64,000 nt of DNA from Gemmatimonadota bacterium (lineage in GTDB: Bacteria; Gemmatimonadota; Gemmatimonadetes; Longimicrobiales; Gaopeijiaceae), in assembly GCA_041390125.1 (NCBI GenBank), contig JAWKQN010000004.1, forward strand, positions 62,001-126,000. Reading direction: 5' to 3'. Both the position numbers and the translations under genes were made by a program. Positions within the stretch are counted from its first letter, which is position 1. The number at the start of each line of letters is the position of its first letter. The notes beneath the pieces are model-generated. The model did no database searches and was not told the DNA's origin. It was given only the letters and a program-made list of their open reading frames with translations. Below are positions 15,665 through 24,717 of the stretch, in pieces.

Positions 15665-18600
15665 ATGAGTCAACACGGAGCGCAGGAGGAGCGACCGGAG
15701 GCCAGCCGGGGCCCCGACTCCCACAAGGAGTTCGGGATGACCAGCTACGCCGTGGAGCACCGCACCAGCATCTTCATGATGTTCGTGATCATCTCGCTCG
15801 CCGGGATCCTGTCGTACCGGTCGATTCCCAAGGAGTCGTTCCCGGAGATCGAGATCCCGATGATCGCGATCAACACGATCTATCCCGGGGTCTCGCCCGC
15901 CGACATCGAGACGCTGGTGACCCGGCCCCTCGAGGAGGAGCTGAACACGATCTCCGAGATCGACGACCTGACGTCGACCTCGGTCGAGGGCTATTCAAGC
16001 ATCATCGCCGAGTTCCAGACCAGCGTGAACCTGGACGACGCGTTGGCCAAGGTCCGTGAGAAGGTGGACCTGGCCAAGCCGGACCTGCCGGCCGACGCCG
16101 AGGAGCCCTCGATCATCGAGTTCAACTTCTCCGAAGTGCCGGTCATGCAGGTCAACCTGTCCGGCGAGTACGGGCTCGTCCGCCTGAAGGAGATCGCGGA
16201 GGACCTGCAGGACGAGCTGGAACAGCTGCCGCTCGTGCTGCGGGCCGACCTGCGCGGAGGGTTGGAGCGTGAGGTCAAGGTCGAAGCCGACCTGGTCAAG
16301 CTCCAGTACTACAACCTGACGTTCAACGACCTGGTGGACGCCATCCGGGCGGAGAACGTGAACATCCCGGGCGGTGCCATCGACGTCGGGGATCGCAAAT
16401 ACCTGGTGCGCGTGGACGGCGAGTTCGAGGACCCCGCTCAGATCGAGGACCTGGTGGTCACGACCGTCGCGGGCCGGGCCATCTACGTACGCGACGTGGC
16501 TACGGTGGACTTCGGCTTCGCAGAGCGGGAGTCGTTTGCGCGCCTCGACGGCAACCCGGTGGTGACGCTGGACGTGATCAAGCGGTCCGGGGTCAACATC
16601 ATCGAGACGTCGGAGACGGTGCGCGAGGTGCTCGCCGAGATGGAGCCGACGTTCCCCCCGACGACGGTCGTGAAGATCACGTCCGACATGTCGGAGGACA
16701 TCCATGAGATGGTGAGCAGCCTGGAGAACAACATCATCTCCGGTCTGCTGCTGATCGTGGCGGTGCTGCTCTTCTTCCTGGGGCTGCGCACGTCCCTGTT
16801 CGTGGCGGTGTCCATCCCCACGTCCATGCTGCTGTCCTTCCTGGTGCTCAAGCTGGTCGGCGTCAGCATGAACATGGTGGTGCTGTTCTCGCTGATCCTG
16901 GCCCTGGGCATGCTGGTGGACAACGCCATCGTGGTGGTGGAGAACATCTACCGCTACGTCACCGAGGGGTGGGACCGGAAGGAAGCGGCCAAGAAGGCCA
17001 CCGGCGAGGTGGCGATCCCGGTCATCGCGTCTACGCTCACCACGTTGGCGGCGTTCGGACCGATGATGTTCTGGCCGGGCATGACCGGCGAGTTCATGAA
17101 GTACCTGCCGTTGACGCTCATCGTAACGCTGAGCAGCTCACTGTTCGTGGCGCTGGTGATCGTGCCCACCCTGTGCGCGGCCTACCTGCGACTGGACGAC
17201 GAGCCTCGCAAGCCGCTGACGCGCGAGGCTCGTCTCACCATCATCGCTGCCGTGGTGCTCACGGGGCTGCTGATCGCGGCGGCCAATCCGCTGACCGCGT
17301 TGCTGCTCACCGTGACCGGTGTGGCACTGTACTTCCTGCACACGAGGTTCCTGGCCAACGCGGGCGTGTGGTTCCAGAACGCCTTCCTACCCCGGCTGGC
17401 GGACCGCTACGAGAGCACCCTGCGCTGGTCGCTGGATCACCGGGTCCGCGTCATCGGCGCCTCCGTGGGCGTGCTGATCCTGTCCTTCGTGGTGTTCGGT
17501 GCCTTCAACCAGGGCGTCGAGTTCTTCCCCGAGGACATCCCGCCCGCGCAGGTCATGGTGGACATCGAGGCGCCGGTGGGAACACTGGCGGAGTCCACCG
17601 ACCGGATCGCGCAGCGCATCGAGCGTGAGCTGCCCGGGATCGACGGTCTGATGACGGATGTGAAGTCCGTGGTCACGACCACCGGCAGCGGGGGCGGCGG
17701 CGGGAACCCGATGGGCGGCGGGCCGGGAGGGCCGAACGGGTCGCGGATCACGCTCAGCTTCGTCGATTTCGAGGAGCGCGCGCACGACGGGTTCGCGCTC
17801 CTGGCCGAGATGCAGGCGCAGCTGGGTCGCGATCTGGCCGGCGCCGAGGTCTCGGTGGACGCCCCCAGCGAGGGATCGCCGCAGTCCGGACCGCCGGTCA
17901 ACGTGGAGCTCATCGGTGAGGAGCCCGCGGTGTTGAAGGAGCTGTCGGACCAGATGCTGCGCGTGCTGCGCAACGCGCCGGTCTACCCGAAGCTGGTGGG
18001 CCTGGAGAGTGATCTGGACGAGGCGCGGCCGGAGCTCTCTCTGGTGGTGGACCGGGAGAAGGCGGGGCTCTACGGCCTGAGCACGTTCGACGTGGCCAAT
18101 GCGGTGCGCGGCGCCGTGCAGGGCATCGAGGCGGCCAAGTACCGGACGGGCAACGACGAGTACGACATCATCGTCCGCCTCGCACCGGAATATCGGGATC
18201 AGCTCAACTCGCTCGACGACCTCACCATCATGGCCGAGGGGCAGCAGATCCCGATCACCTCGGTGGCGCGCTGGACGGTGGGTGAGGGGTATGGCTCGAT
18301 CCGGCGCAAGAACATGGATCGCATGGCCACCATCTCGGCGGACGTGGCGTCCGGCCTGAACTCCAACGCCGTCCTGGCCGAGGTGCAGCAGACGCTCACG
18401 GACTTCGATGCGTCGCTGCCGCCCGGGTATTCCATGCGGTACACGGGACAGAACGAGGACCAGCAGGAAGCCGCGGACTTCCTGGGCATGGCGTTCCTCA
18501 TCGCGCTGGCGTTGATCGCCTTCATCCTGATCTCGCAGTTCAACTCGGTGGTCAAGCCCGTGATCATCCTGACGTCGGTGATCATGTCGGTGGCGGGCGT

Positions 18601-19168
18601 GCTGTTCGGCCTGGTGTTCTTCCGGATGCCCTTCGGCATCATCATGACCGGGGTGGGTGTGATCTCCCTGGCCGGGATCGTGGTCAACAACGCCATCGTG
18701 CTGATCGACTACGTCGACATCCTGAGGGACCGCGATGGGATGAACCGGCGCGAGGCGCTGGTGCAGGGCGGAAAGACCCGCCTGCGTCCCGTGCTGCTGA
18801 CGGCCATCACGACGGCGCTCGGGCTGGTGCCGCTGGCGATCGGGCTCAACTTCGATTTCATCGGCCTCTACACGGCGCTCCGGCCCGACCTCTTCTGGGG
18901 TGGCGAGCAGGCGGCCTGGTGGGGTCCGATGGCCATCGCGGTGATCGCGGGCATCCTGTTCGCGACGTTCCTGACGCTGGTCCTGGTGCCGGTGATGTAC
19001 TCGCTGGTGGACGACTTCACGCGGTTCTTCCAGCGGCACTACGTGGCCAAGGACGAGCCCGCGGCGGCCGAGCCGCGGTCCGAGCCCGCCCGGCCGACGC
19101 CGGACCGGGTGCCGGAGCCCGAGCCGGTGGGCGCGTTCCGGAGCCGTCTGCGTCCGGATCCGGCCTGA
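15665..19168 (+). CDS. RND efflux pump inner membrane subunit (HAE1-like)
   Basis: The 1167-residue protein is a proton-driven resistance-nodulation-division exporter: TM1, porter domain, TM2-6, second porter domain, TM8-12. The TM4 proton-relay motif reads LGMLVDNAIVVVENIYR, so the second Asp of the classical DD pair is Asn. Two features lengthen it: an extra hydrophobic hairpin between TM6 and TM7 (residues about 520-560) and a Gly-rich loop (GSGGGGGNPMGGGPGG) in the second porter region. GGEQAAWWGPMAIAVIAGIL in TM11-12 recalls Bacteroidota-type pumps. Substrates cannot be predicted. It is the last gene of the tetR-controlled operon and is followed by a strong hairpin. Confidence 0.92.
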   Translation: MSQHGAQEERPEASRGPDSHKEFGMTSYAVEHRTSIFMMFVIISLAGILSYRSIPKESFPEIEIPMIAINTIYPGVSPADIETLVTRPLEEELNTISEIDDLTSTSVEGYSSIIAEFQTSVNLDDALAKVREKVDLAKPDLPADAEEPSIIEFNFSEVPVMQVNLSGEYGLVRLKEIAEDLQDELEQLPLVLRADLRGGLEREVKVEADLVKLQYYNLTFNDLVDAIRAENVNIPGGAIDVGDRKYLVRVDGEFEDPAQIEDLVVTTVAGRAIYVRDVATVDFGFAERESFARLDGNPVVTLDVIKRSGVNIIETSETVREVLAEMEPTFPPTTVVKITSDMSEDIHEMVSSLENNIISGLLLIVAVLLFFLGLRTSLFVAVSIPTSMLLSFLVLKLVGVSMNMVVLFSLILALGMLVDNAIVVVENIYRYVTEGWDRKEAAKKATGEVAIPVIASTLTTLAAFGPMMFWPGMTGEFMKYLPLTLIVTLSSSLFVALVIVPTLCAAYLRLDDEPRKPLTREARLTIIAAVVLTGLLIAAANPLTALLLTVTGVALYFLHTRFLANAGVWFQNAFLPRLADRYESTLRWSLDHRVRVIGASVGVLILSFVVFGAFNQGVEFFPEDIPPAQVMVDIEAPVGTLAESTDRIAQRIERELPGIDGLMTDVKSVVTTTGSGGGGGNPMGGGPGGPNGSRITLSFVDFEERAHDGFALLAEMQAQLGRDLAGAEVSVDAPSEGSPQSGPPVNVELIGEEPAVLKELSDQMLRVLRNAPVYPKLVGLESDLDEARPELSLVVDREKAGLYGLSTFDVANAVRGAVQGIEAAKYRTGNDEYDIIVRLAPEYRDQLNSLDDLTIMAEGQQIPITSVARWTVGEGYGSIRRKNMDRMATISADVASGLNSNAVLAEVQQTLTDFDASLPPGYSMRYTGQNEDQQEAADFLGMAFLIALALIAFILISQFNSVVKPVIILTSVIMSVAGVLFGLVFFRMPFGIIMTGVGVISLAGIVVNNAIVLIDYVDILRDRDGMNRREALVQGGKTRLRPVLLTAITTALGLVPLAIGLNFDFIGLYTALRPDLFWGGEQAAWWGPMAIAVIAGILFATFLTLVLVPVMYSLVDDFTRFFQRHYVAKDEPAAAEPRSEPARPTPDRVPEPEPVGAFRSRLRPDPA

Positions 19169-19192
19169 TCCACCCGGGGTGAAGGACGTTCC

Positions 19193-19224
19193 CGACGGGG
19201 CGGGCCGCCTGGCCCGCCCCGTCG
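19193..19224 (+). terminator. Terminator-like hairpin after the efflux operon
   Basis: CGACGGGGCGGGCC (19193-19206) and GGCCCGCCCCGTCG (19211-19224) form a perfect 14-bp stem with a GCCT loop, 24 bp after the RND stop. No T-run follows, but the stem is the strongest of its kind in the window. The gap to 19343 also holds an A/T-rich TTAGATT near 19285 that could belong to a promoter for the glycosyltransferase; I could not find a convincing -35 partner. Confidence 0.65.
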
Positions 19225-19343
19225 TGCGTCCGGGATCCCTGGTGCGGCCCGGCCGAGGCTTGCGCCCGCGATCGCGGTCGCGGGTTAGATTGCGCGCAGC
19301 GCGCCCCGAGGGGCGCTTCCTTCGTCCCCGGACCCCGCGCCGC

Positions 19344-20423
19344 GTGGAGACGCTGACCAGCCTTCATGTCGTGGGGAGCCCCGCCCTGGGCGGAGCGGAG
19401 CACTTCCTGCTCCGGCTCACCGCCGCGCTCACCGGGGCGGGTCACCCGGCGACGGCCGTGGTGCAGCGCGGCAGCGCGGTCGCCGCGGCGGTCGATCCCG
19501 GCGTGGAGCGGGTGGAGCTGCCGCTGCGGCGCGGCATCGACCTGCGCAGCCCCGGCGCGCTCCGATCCCTGGTGCGGGACCGCGCGCCCGCCGCGATCCA
19601 GACCTACATGGCACGCGCGACGCGCATGACCCGATTGCGCGGACCCCGCCGGACGCTGCACGTGGCGCGGCTCGGCGGGCGGTACCGGTTGCGCGACTTC
19701 CGGCACGCCGACGTGTGGGTCGGCAACACGCACGGACTCTGTCGGTGGATGGTGGACGCCGGCTTCCCGGCGGAACGGGTCTTCCACATCGGCAACTTCG
19801 TCGAGCCACGCAGGGCGGGGGACCCGGCGGACCGCACGCGGCGGCGGAGCGAGTGGGGGGTGCCCGAGCCTGCGTTCGTCCTCGCCGCGCTGGGGCGCTT
19901 CGATGCGCGCAAAGGCTTCCAGGACCTGATCGAGGCCGTAGGCCGGTTGCCGGCGTCCCGGGAGGGGGAGCGACCGTTCCTCCTCCTCGCCGGGGAGGGA
20001 CGCGAAGCTCCGGCGCTGGAGGCGGCCGCCGCGACCCTCGGGGACCGGGTCCGGATCGGGGGCTGGGTCGCCGGACCCGATGCCCTGCTGCCTGCCGCCG
20101 ACCTCTGCGTGGTGCCGTCGCGGGAGGAGACCCTCGGCAACGTGGTGCTGGAAGCGTGGGCGCACGGAGTTCCGGTCGTGGCCACGCGTACGGCCGGCCC
20201 GAGCGAGCTGATCGAGGACGGGGTCAACGGGCGCCTGGCGCCGGTGGCCGATCCGGCGGGCCTCGCCCGCGTGCTCGAGAGCGCCTGGGCCGCCGGTCCC
20301 GAGGCACGCCGCGCCTGGGTGGAGGCCGGCCGCGACGCGCTGGAGCGCAGGCACGGCCGTCGAGCCGTCCTCGATGCGTACCTGGCGCTGTACGGGGACG
20401 CCGAACGTTGGATCCGGCGATGA
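19344..20423 (+). CDS. Glycosyltransferase family 4-like protein
   Basis: The protein has about 359 residues from the GTG at 19344 (VETLTSLHVVGSPALGGAEHFLL). The N-terminal Rossmann half begins with the glycine-rich GGAEHFLLRL acceptor-domain motif. The C-terminal GT-B half has LAALGRFDARKGFQDLIEA, then LLLAGEGREAPAL and the nucleotide-sugar-binding PSREETLGNVVLEAWAHGVPVV. This is a retaining GT4-type enzyme that transfers a sugar from a nucleotide donor, probably in polysaccharide or glycolipid synthesis at the inner face of the membrane. The frame stays open back to 19179, but that stretch is Arg/Pro-rich and unlike a glycosyltransferase N-terminus. A second GT follows after 58 bp. Confidence 0.85.
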   Translation: METLTSLHVVGSPALGGAEHFLLRLTAALTGAGHPATAVVQRGSAVAAAVDPGVERVELPLRRGIDLRSPGALRSLVRDRAPAAIQTYMARATRMTRLRGPRRTLHVARLGGRYRLRDFRHADVWVGNTHGLCRWMVDAGFPAERVFHIGNFVEPRRAGDPADRTRRRSEWGVPEPAFVLAALGRFDARKGFQDLIEAVGRLPASREGERPFLLLAGEGREAPALEAAAATLGDRVRIGGWVAGPDALLPAADLCVVPSREETLGNVVLEAWAHGVPVVATRTAGPSELIEDGVNGRLAPVADPAGLARVLESAWAAGPEARRAWVEAGRDALERRHGRRAVLDAYLALYGDAERWIRR

Positions 20424-20481
20424 GTGGGGTGGGACCGCGGCGGCGCCCCTCCCCCGCCTCCCGGGCCGGAGCGTTCGGTCC

Positions 20482-21657
20482 ATGACGGAGGGAGTCCCTC
20501 TGCGGATCGGCATCGACATCCGCACGATCGACGCTGCGAGCGGACAGCAGCGTTATCTGTGGCGGTTGGCCACCTGGCTGGCCGACCGCGGGGAGGAGGT
20601 GGAGGTGCTCTCCACACGAAGTGGGGACTCCGCCGTCCCGCCCCACCCGCGCCGCCGCGTGCATTCGCTGAAGGGCCTGCGCGGCGGCGCGCTGCGCGCG
20701 GCCGTGCGTGCGCTCGACCTCGACGTGTTCTTCGCCAACCCGGAGCGCGCCGACGCGTATCGCGGCCTGCCCATGCACGTGCTCCGGCCGGGATACGGCA
20801 CCCGGCAGGGGATCCAGAACCTGCGCTCCGTCCGCAACCCCTGGTTGCGCGCCGGATACGCGCTGGCGCGTGCGGCTCCCTGGGAGCGCCTGGCCCTGGC
20901 CCGCGAGCGCGCCTGGTACGCGCAGACCCGACCGGCGCCCCACGTCATCGCCATCTCGGAGCGGATGGCGCGAGCCATCCGCGCCGACTACGGCGTGCCC
21001 GCTGAGCGGGTACACGTCGTCCACAACGGCGTGGACCTGGAGGAGTTCTCGCCGCTGCGGCGGGTGGAGGCCCGGGCGGCCGAGCGGGCGCGGCTGGGCA
21101 TCGAGCCCGAGGCGGTGTGCCTGCTGTTCGTGGGTCACAACTTCCGCCGCAAGGGCCTGCTGGAGCTGCTGGATGCGCTGGCGGGGCTCGGTCCGGCCGG
21201 TGCGTCCGTCCGGCTGCTGGTCGCGGGACGGGGGACCGGTGAGGGGCAGCGGCGCCGGACCCGCGCCCACGTGGCGCGCTCCGGGCTCGAGGATCGCGTG
21301 CGCTTCGCGGGTGATGTCCGGCCGGTCTCCCGCGCCTACGCTGCGGCCGACGCGCTGGTGTTCCCCAGCTGGCACGATGCCTTCGGCTTCGTGGTGCTCG
21401 AGGCCATGGCGTCGGGCCTGCCCGTCGTGACGACCCGCTTCGCGGGAGCCCACGAAGTGGTCCGATCCGGTGTGGACGGCTTCGTGTTGGATGCGCCCGA
21501 CCACCGGTCGGCGCTCGACGCCGCCCTGCGCGGCCTGCTGGACGCCGGCGTGCGCGACGCCATGGGAGCGGCCGCGCGCGCACAGGCGGAGCACTACGGG
21601 GAGGAGGCCAACTTCGAGCAGGTGTACCGGGTGATCCGGGAGGCGGCGCGCGGCTGA
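20482..21657 (+). CDS. Glycosyltransferase family 4 protein
   Basis: The 391-residue GT-B enzyme starts MTEGVPLRIGIDIRTIDAASGQQRYLWRLA, typical of GT4 acceptor domains. The C-terminal donor domain has NGVDLEEFSP, then LLFVGHNFRRKGLLELLDAL and FPSWHDAFGFVVLEAMASGLPVV, with the EX7E-type pair within that last segment. It resembles WaaG/LpcC-like enzymes, but the sugar cannot be named. The ATG at 20482 starts cleanly after the upstream GT gene; the open frame before it overlaps that gene and is not coding. The two GTs are probably one transcription unit ending at the hairpin 6 bp after the stop. Confidence 0.88.
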   Translation: MTEGVPLRIGIDIRTIDAASGQQRYLWRLATWLADRGEEVEVLSTRSGDSAVPPHPRRRVHSLKGLRGGALRAAVRALDLDVFFANPERADAYRGLPMHVLRPGYGTRQGIQNLRSVRNPWLRAGYALARAAPWERLALARERAWYAQTRPAPHVIAISERMARAIRADYGVPAERVHVVHNGVDLEEFSPLRRVEARAAERARLGIEPEAVCLLFVGHNFRRKGLLELLDALAGLGPAGASVRLLVAGRGTGEGQRRRTRAHVARSGLEDRVRFAGDVRPVSRAYAAADALVFPSWHDAFGFVVLEAMASGLPVVTTRFAGAHEVVRSGVDGFVLDAPDHRSALDAALRGLLDAGVRDAMGAAARAQAEHYGEEANFEQVYRVIREAARG

Positions 21658-21662
21658 GGCGC

Positions 21663-21691
21663 ACGGGCGCGCCCCGGGTGGGCGCGCCCGT
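21663..21691. terminator. Bidirectional terminator-like hairpin
   Basis: ACGGGCGCGCC (21663-21673) pairs with GGCGCGCCCGT (21681-21691) across a 7-nt loop. It sits between the convergent stops of the glycosyltransferase (21657) and the FG-GAP protein (21700). The position suits termination from both sides although no T-run is present. Confidence 0.6.
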
Positions 21692-21699
21692 CGTGGTTC

Positions 21700-23532
21700 C
21701 TACCGCTGCGTGTAGTAGAACACACCGCCGCTCAGCCCCCCCGTGAGGAGTTCCAGACGACCGTCTCCGTCCAGGTCGCCGAAGGTGGGCGTGGAGAACG
21801 GCGTGAAGCGCAGCTCGAACTCGGGCCGTTCCACGAAGATCTCCCCACCGGTGTTCTCCCAGAGCCGGACGGCGCCGTCCTCCCCTCCCACGAGCAGGTC
21901 GACGTCTCCGTCCCCGTCCTGATCCATCAGCACGGGGAAGCTGCGACGACCCGCGTCGATGTCCAGGAAGCGATCCGTCACCAGCTCGAACCGGGGCACG
22001 GCCGCCGTGCCCTCGTTGCGGTAGTAGTTGATCTCGCCGGAGGACTCGCCCACCATCAGGTCCAGGTCGCCGTCCCCGTCCACGTCCCCGAGCGCCGGCG
22101 TGGCGTTGCTGCCCCGGGTGAGGGTCACGAGCGCGCTGTCGGGCTCGGCGTAGTCGGGAGCGGTGCGCGTGCCCGTATTCCGCCACCAGAACACTCCGTC
22201 GCGCCACGTGCCCGCGACCAGGTCCAGGTCCCCGTCGGCGTCCAGGTCCGCGAACCCGGGGACGAGGTGATAGTGTTCGCCCAGGTCCAGCGTGTCGGCC
22301 AGCCGGAGGCGGGGAGCCGTGGACGTGCCCACGTTCTCGTAGCGATAGAGCTTGGAGCGGTTCGGCGCGGACAGGTCCAGCTTGTTGCCCACGAAGAGAT
22401 CGAGGTCCCCGTCGCCGTCGTCGTCGACCAGCGTGGTCGTGCTCTCGCTGCCCACGTCGATCTGGGTCAGGAACTGGCGCGTGCGCAGCGTGAGGCCGGC
22501 GGGTGTGCGCTCGTAGTAGTAGAGGTTGGCCGGAGCGGTGCGGCTGGGATTGAAGGCGCCGCCCAGCACCCCCACCAGCAGGTCCAGGTCGCCGTCCGCG
22601 TCCAGGTCCACCGGCACCGGCGCGTTGTAGCCCGACGTGGAGATGGTGTCCACCGCCGGGAGCGGGATCGGCTCCGAGCGCAGCACCGGGTTCTCGCACG
22701 TGCCGGTGTTCTCGATCAGGAGCAGGCCCGGCTCGAAGAAGTCGCCCCAGATCAGGTCGAGGTCCCCGTCCGAGTCCACGTCCGCGAAGGCCATGCTGTT
22801 GGCGCCGTGGCGTGACCCGATCTGGGCCACGATCGAGATGTCCTCGAAGCGCTCGGCCACCAGGCGGAAGCGCAGGGGATTCGAGCCTTCCTGCTCGTAG
22901 CGCCGCACGGTCCCGTCCACGCGCCCCAGGAACAGGTCCAGCCGGCCGTCGCAGTCGATGTCGGCCACGCTGGGGATGTTCTGGCGATCCGAGAAGATCG
23001 GCTCCCCGGAGGGATCCCGGATCGAGTCCGCCCGCTGGACGAAGCGGGGGTCGGTGGCCGTGCCTTGATTCGTATACTCCCTGAGGTAGGAATACGGAAG
23101 CTCCGTAAGGAGATCGAGATCCCCGTCCTCATCGAAGTCCGCGAATCGGGTCCATTCTCCGACGGAGATGTCCTGGTAGCGGTCCGTGCGCCACACGAAC
23201 TCGGGCGCGCGGGCGGTGCCGGTGTTCTCGAAGAACATCAGCTCGTCCGTGCGCTCCTGGATGAAGAGGTCCAGGTCGCCGTCCCCGTCGATGTCGGCCA
23301 TCTGCGGGCGGGGCACGTCGAAGCCCCCGAGGAAGGGGTGGGCGTACGGCGTGCCCTCCGCGTCCACCACCGGCAGCGGCGTCACCTGCTTGACCCAGGC
23401 GGCCGCGCCGCCGGGAACCGGCACCCCGGTCGTGGGACCCGGCGAATCGGAGGGGCCACCGCCGCCGGCGCACCCGGCGGCGGTCAGCACCACCGGCAGC
23501 ACCCGCGCGGGTCGAAACCGCATCCGCGGCAT
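21700..23532 (-). CDS. FG-GAP/VCBS repeat lipoprotein (beta-propeller)
   Basis: The 610-residue exported protein has a lipobox (VLTAAGCAGGGG, Cys21) followed by a Ser/Pro/Gly linker. About ten FG-GAP/VCBS-type repeats follow, each with a calcium-loop-like DxDxDGDxDL motif (for example DIDGDGDLDLFI, DLDADGDLDLLVG, DQDGDGDVDLLVG), ending at LDGDGRLELLTGG. These should fold as one or two calcium-stabilised propellers at the cell surface or periplasm. The ligand is unknown; such domains mediate binding rather than catalysis. Its ATG overlaps the stop of the upstream propeller gene (TGATG), so the two are coupled. Confidence 0.88.
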   Translation of the reverse strand: MPRMRFRPARVLPVVLTAAGCAGGGGPSDSPGPTTGVPVPGGAAAWVKQVTPLPVVDAEGTPYAHPFLGGFDVPRPQMADIDGDGDLDLFIQERTDELMFFENTGTARAPEFVWRTDRYQDISVGEWTRFADFDEDGDLDLLTELPYSYLREYTNQGTATDPRFVQRADSIRDPSGEPIFSDRQNIPSVADIDCDGRLDLFLGRVDGTVRRYEQEGSNPLRFRLVAERFEDISIVAQIGSRHGANSMAFADVDSDGDLDLIWGDFFEPGLLLIENTGTCENPVLRSEPIPLPAVDTISTSGYNAPVPVDLDADGDLDLLVGVLGGAFNPSRTAPANLYYYERTPAGLTLRTRQFLTQIDVGSESTTTLVDDDGDGDLDLFVGNKLDLSAPNRSKLYRYENVGTSTAPRLRLADTLDLGEHYHLVPGFADLDADGDLDLVAGTWRDGVFWWRNTGTRTAPDYAEPDSALVTLTRGSNATPALGDVDGDGDLDLMVGESSGEINYYRNEGTAAVPRFELVTDRFLDIDAGRRSFPVLMDQDGDGDVDLLVGGEDGAVRLWENTGGEIFVERPEFELRFTPFSTPTFGDLDGDGRLELLTGGLSGGVFYYTQR

Positions 23533-24656
23533 CAGGCGCCGGGCCGGACGCCGACCCCGGTGGGGTTGGCGCCGACCTCGATGACCTCGACGACCTCGTT
23601 GGAGCCTGTGTCGATGATCACGGCCGTGCCGACGGGGCCGCCGCCCTTCTCGCTGCGGCGGGTCGATGCGTAGGCTCCCTTCGTGTTGTTGTTGGTCACG
23701 ATGAGCCAGCGACCATCCGGCGACAGCGCGGCCCCGTGCGGCTCCGAGATCGCCGGGTGGGTGATCCGGGTCCGCACCTGGCGCGACGCCACGTCGATGA
23801 TGTCCACCGCGTTCGCGTCCTTCACCGCCAGGTAGAGCGTGCCGCCGTCCGGCGAGAACACCGGGAGCCAGGGCCGCTGGCCCAGCTCCATCTGGCCGTC
23901 CGCCTTGGGCAGGCCGTCTCCGCTCAGGTCGAAGAAGAGCAGGAGCCCGGTCATCTCGGTGGTGGCCACGAGCAGGTCGCCGTCGGGCGCGATGCCGAAG
24001 TGGGCGATCATGTGACCGTGCTCGCCGTGGGCGCCGTGCCCGCCCTGGTCCACGTTCGTCAGCTCCACGTCGCCGGTCTCCCGGTCCACCGTGGCGAGCT
24101 GGTTCTCCGCCAGGGAGGCGGTGTAGATGCGCGCTCCGTCGGGGGAGAGGGCCAGGGCGTGCGGACGGGGGAAGAACACGTCCACCTCATCGGCGCGCAT
24201 GCCGTCCGTGCTGAACTCGCCCAGCCGCGCCGGAGGATTCACGGCGCTCATGGAACGGCCGGCGAAGAGCATGTCCGCGTCGGCGTCCAGGGCGAGCATG
24301 CCGGGCACCTCGAAGTCCACCCGCCCGACCAGCGTGTTGTCCCGGTCGAACTTGAGGACGCGGTTCTCCCCGATCAGCGATACGTACCAGAACGACCCGT
24401 CCGGCTCGACCGCCACGTGATGCGGCTTGGCGTTCGGCGTGAACCCCAGCTCCGTCAGATGGATCTCCTCGACGACGCGCTGCGTCGTCAGGTCGATCAC
24501 CGTGATCATCGCTTCGTCCTGGCTGCAGACGTAGGCGTAGACCGGCGCCTCCTGCGGGCGCACGGGTCCGTTGCCGGCCGCGGCCGGAGCGGCCGCGCAG
24601 GCGGCCAGGACGATGGCGAGACCACCGATGGTGGCCCGGGTGTGCAAGCGGGGCAT
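23532..24656 (-). CDS. YVTN-type beta-propeller lipoprotein
   Basis: The 374-residue protein has a lipoprotein signal (LAIVLAACAAAPAAAG, Cys20). Propeller blades follow with repeating phrases: VYAYVCSQDEAMITVIDLTT, then HHVAVEPDGSFWYVSLIGEN, LALSPDGARIYTASLAENQLATVD, FSPDGGTLYLAVKDANAVDIID and LSPDGRWLIVTNNNTKGAYA. A His-rich insertion (HGAHGEHGHMIAHF, about residues 235-248) could bind metal. Its role is unknown; related seven-bladed proteins act as surface scaffolds or redox-protein partners. It lies 61 bp downstream of the choice-of-anchor B gene and is coupled to the FG-GAP gene. Confidence 0.85.
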   Translation of the reverse strand: MPRLHTRATIGGLAIVLAACAAAPAAAGNGPVRPQEAPVYAYVCSQDEAMITVIDLTTQRVVEEIHLTELGFTPNAKPHHVAVEPDGSFWYVSLIGENRVLKFDRDNTLVGRVDFEVPGMLALDADADMLFAGRSMSAVNPPARLGEFSTDGMRADEVDVFFPRPHALALSPDGARIYTASLAENQLATVDRETGDVELTNVDQGGHGAHGEHGHMIAHFGIAPDGDLLVATTEMTGLLLFFDLSGDGLPKADGQMELGQRPWLPVFSPDGGTLYLAVKDANAVDIIDVASRQVRTRITHPAISEPHGAALSPDGRWLIVTNNNTKGAYASTRRSEKGGGPVGTAVIIDTGSNEVVEVIEVGANPTGVGVRPGA

Positions 24657-24717
24657 GGGGCCCTCGAGGTTGGGGATGACGGAGGCGGCCGGGCCGGGGG
24701 CCCGGCCGCCCGTTGGG

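Noticed and set aside
19260..19291. Promoter TTGCGC ... TAGATT before the first glycosyltransferase
   Set aside because: The spacing of 20 bp is too long for a standard promoter and the hexamers are weak; noted only as an A/T-rich spot.
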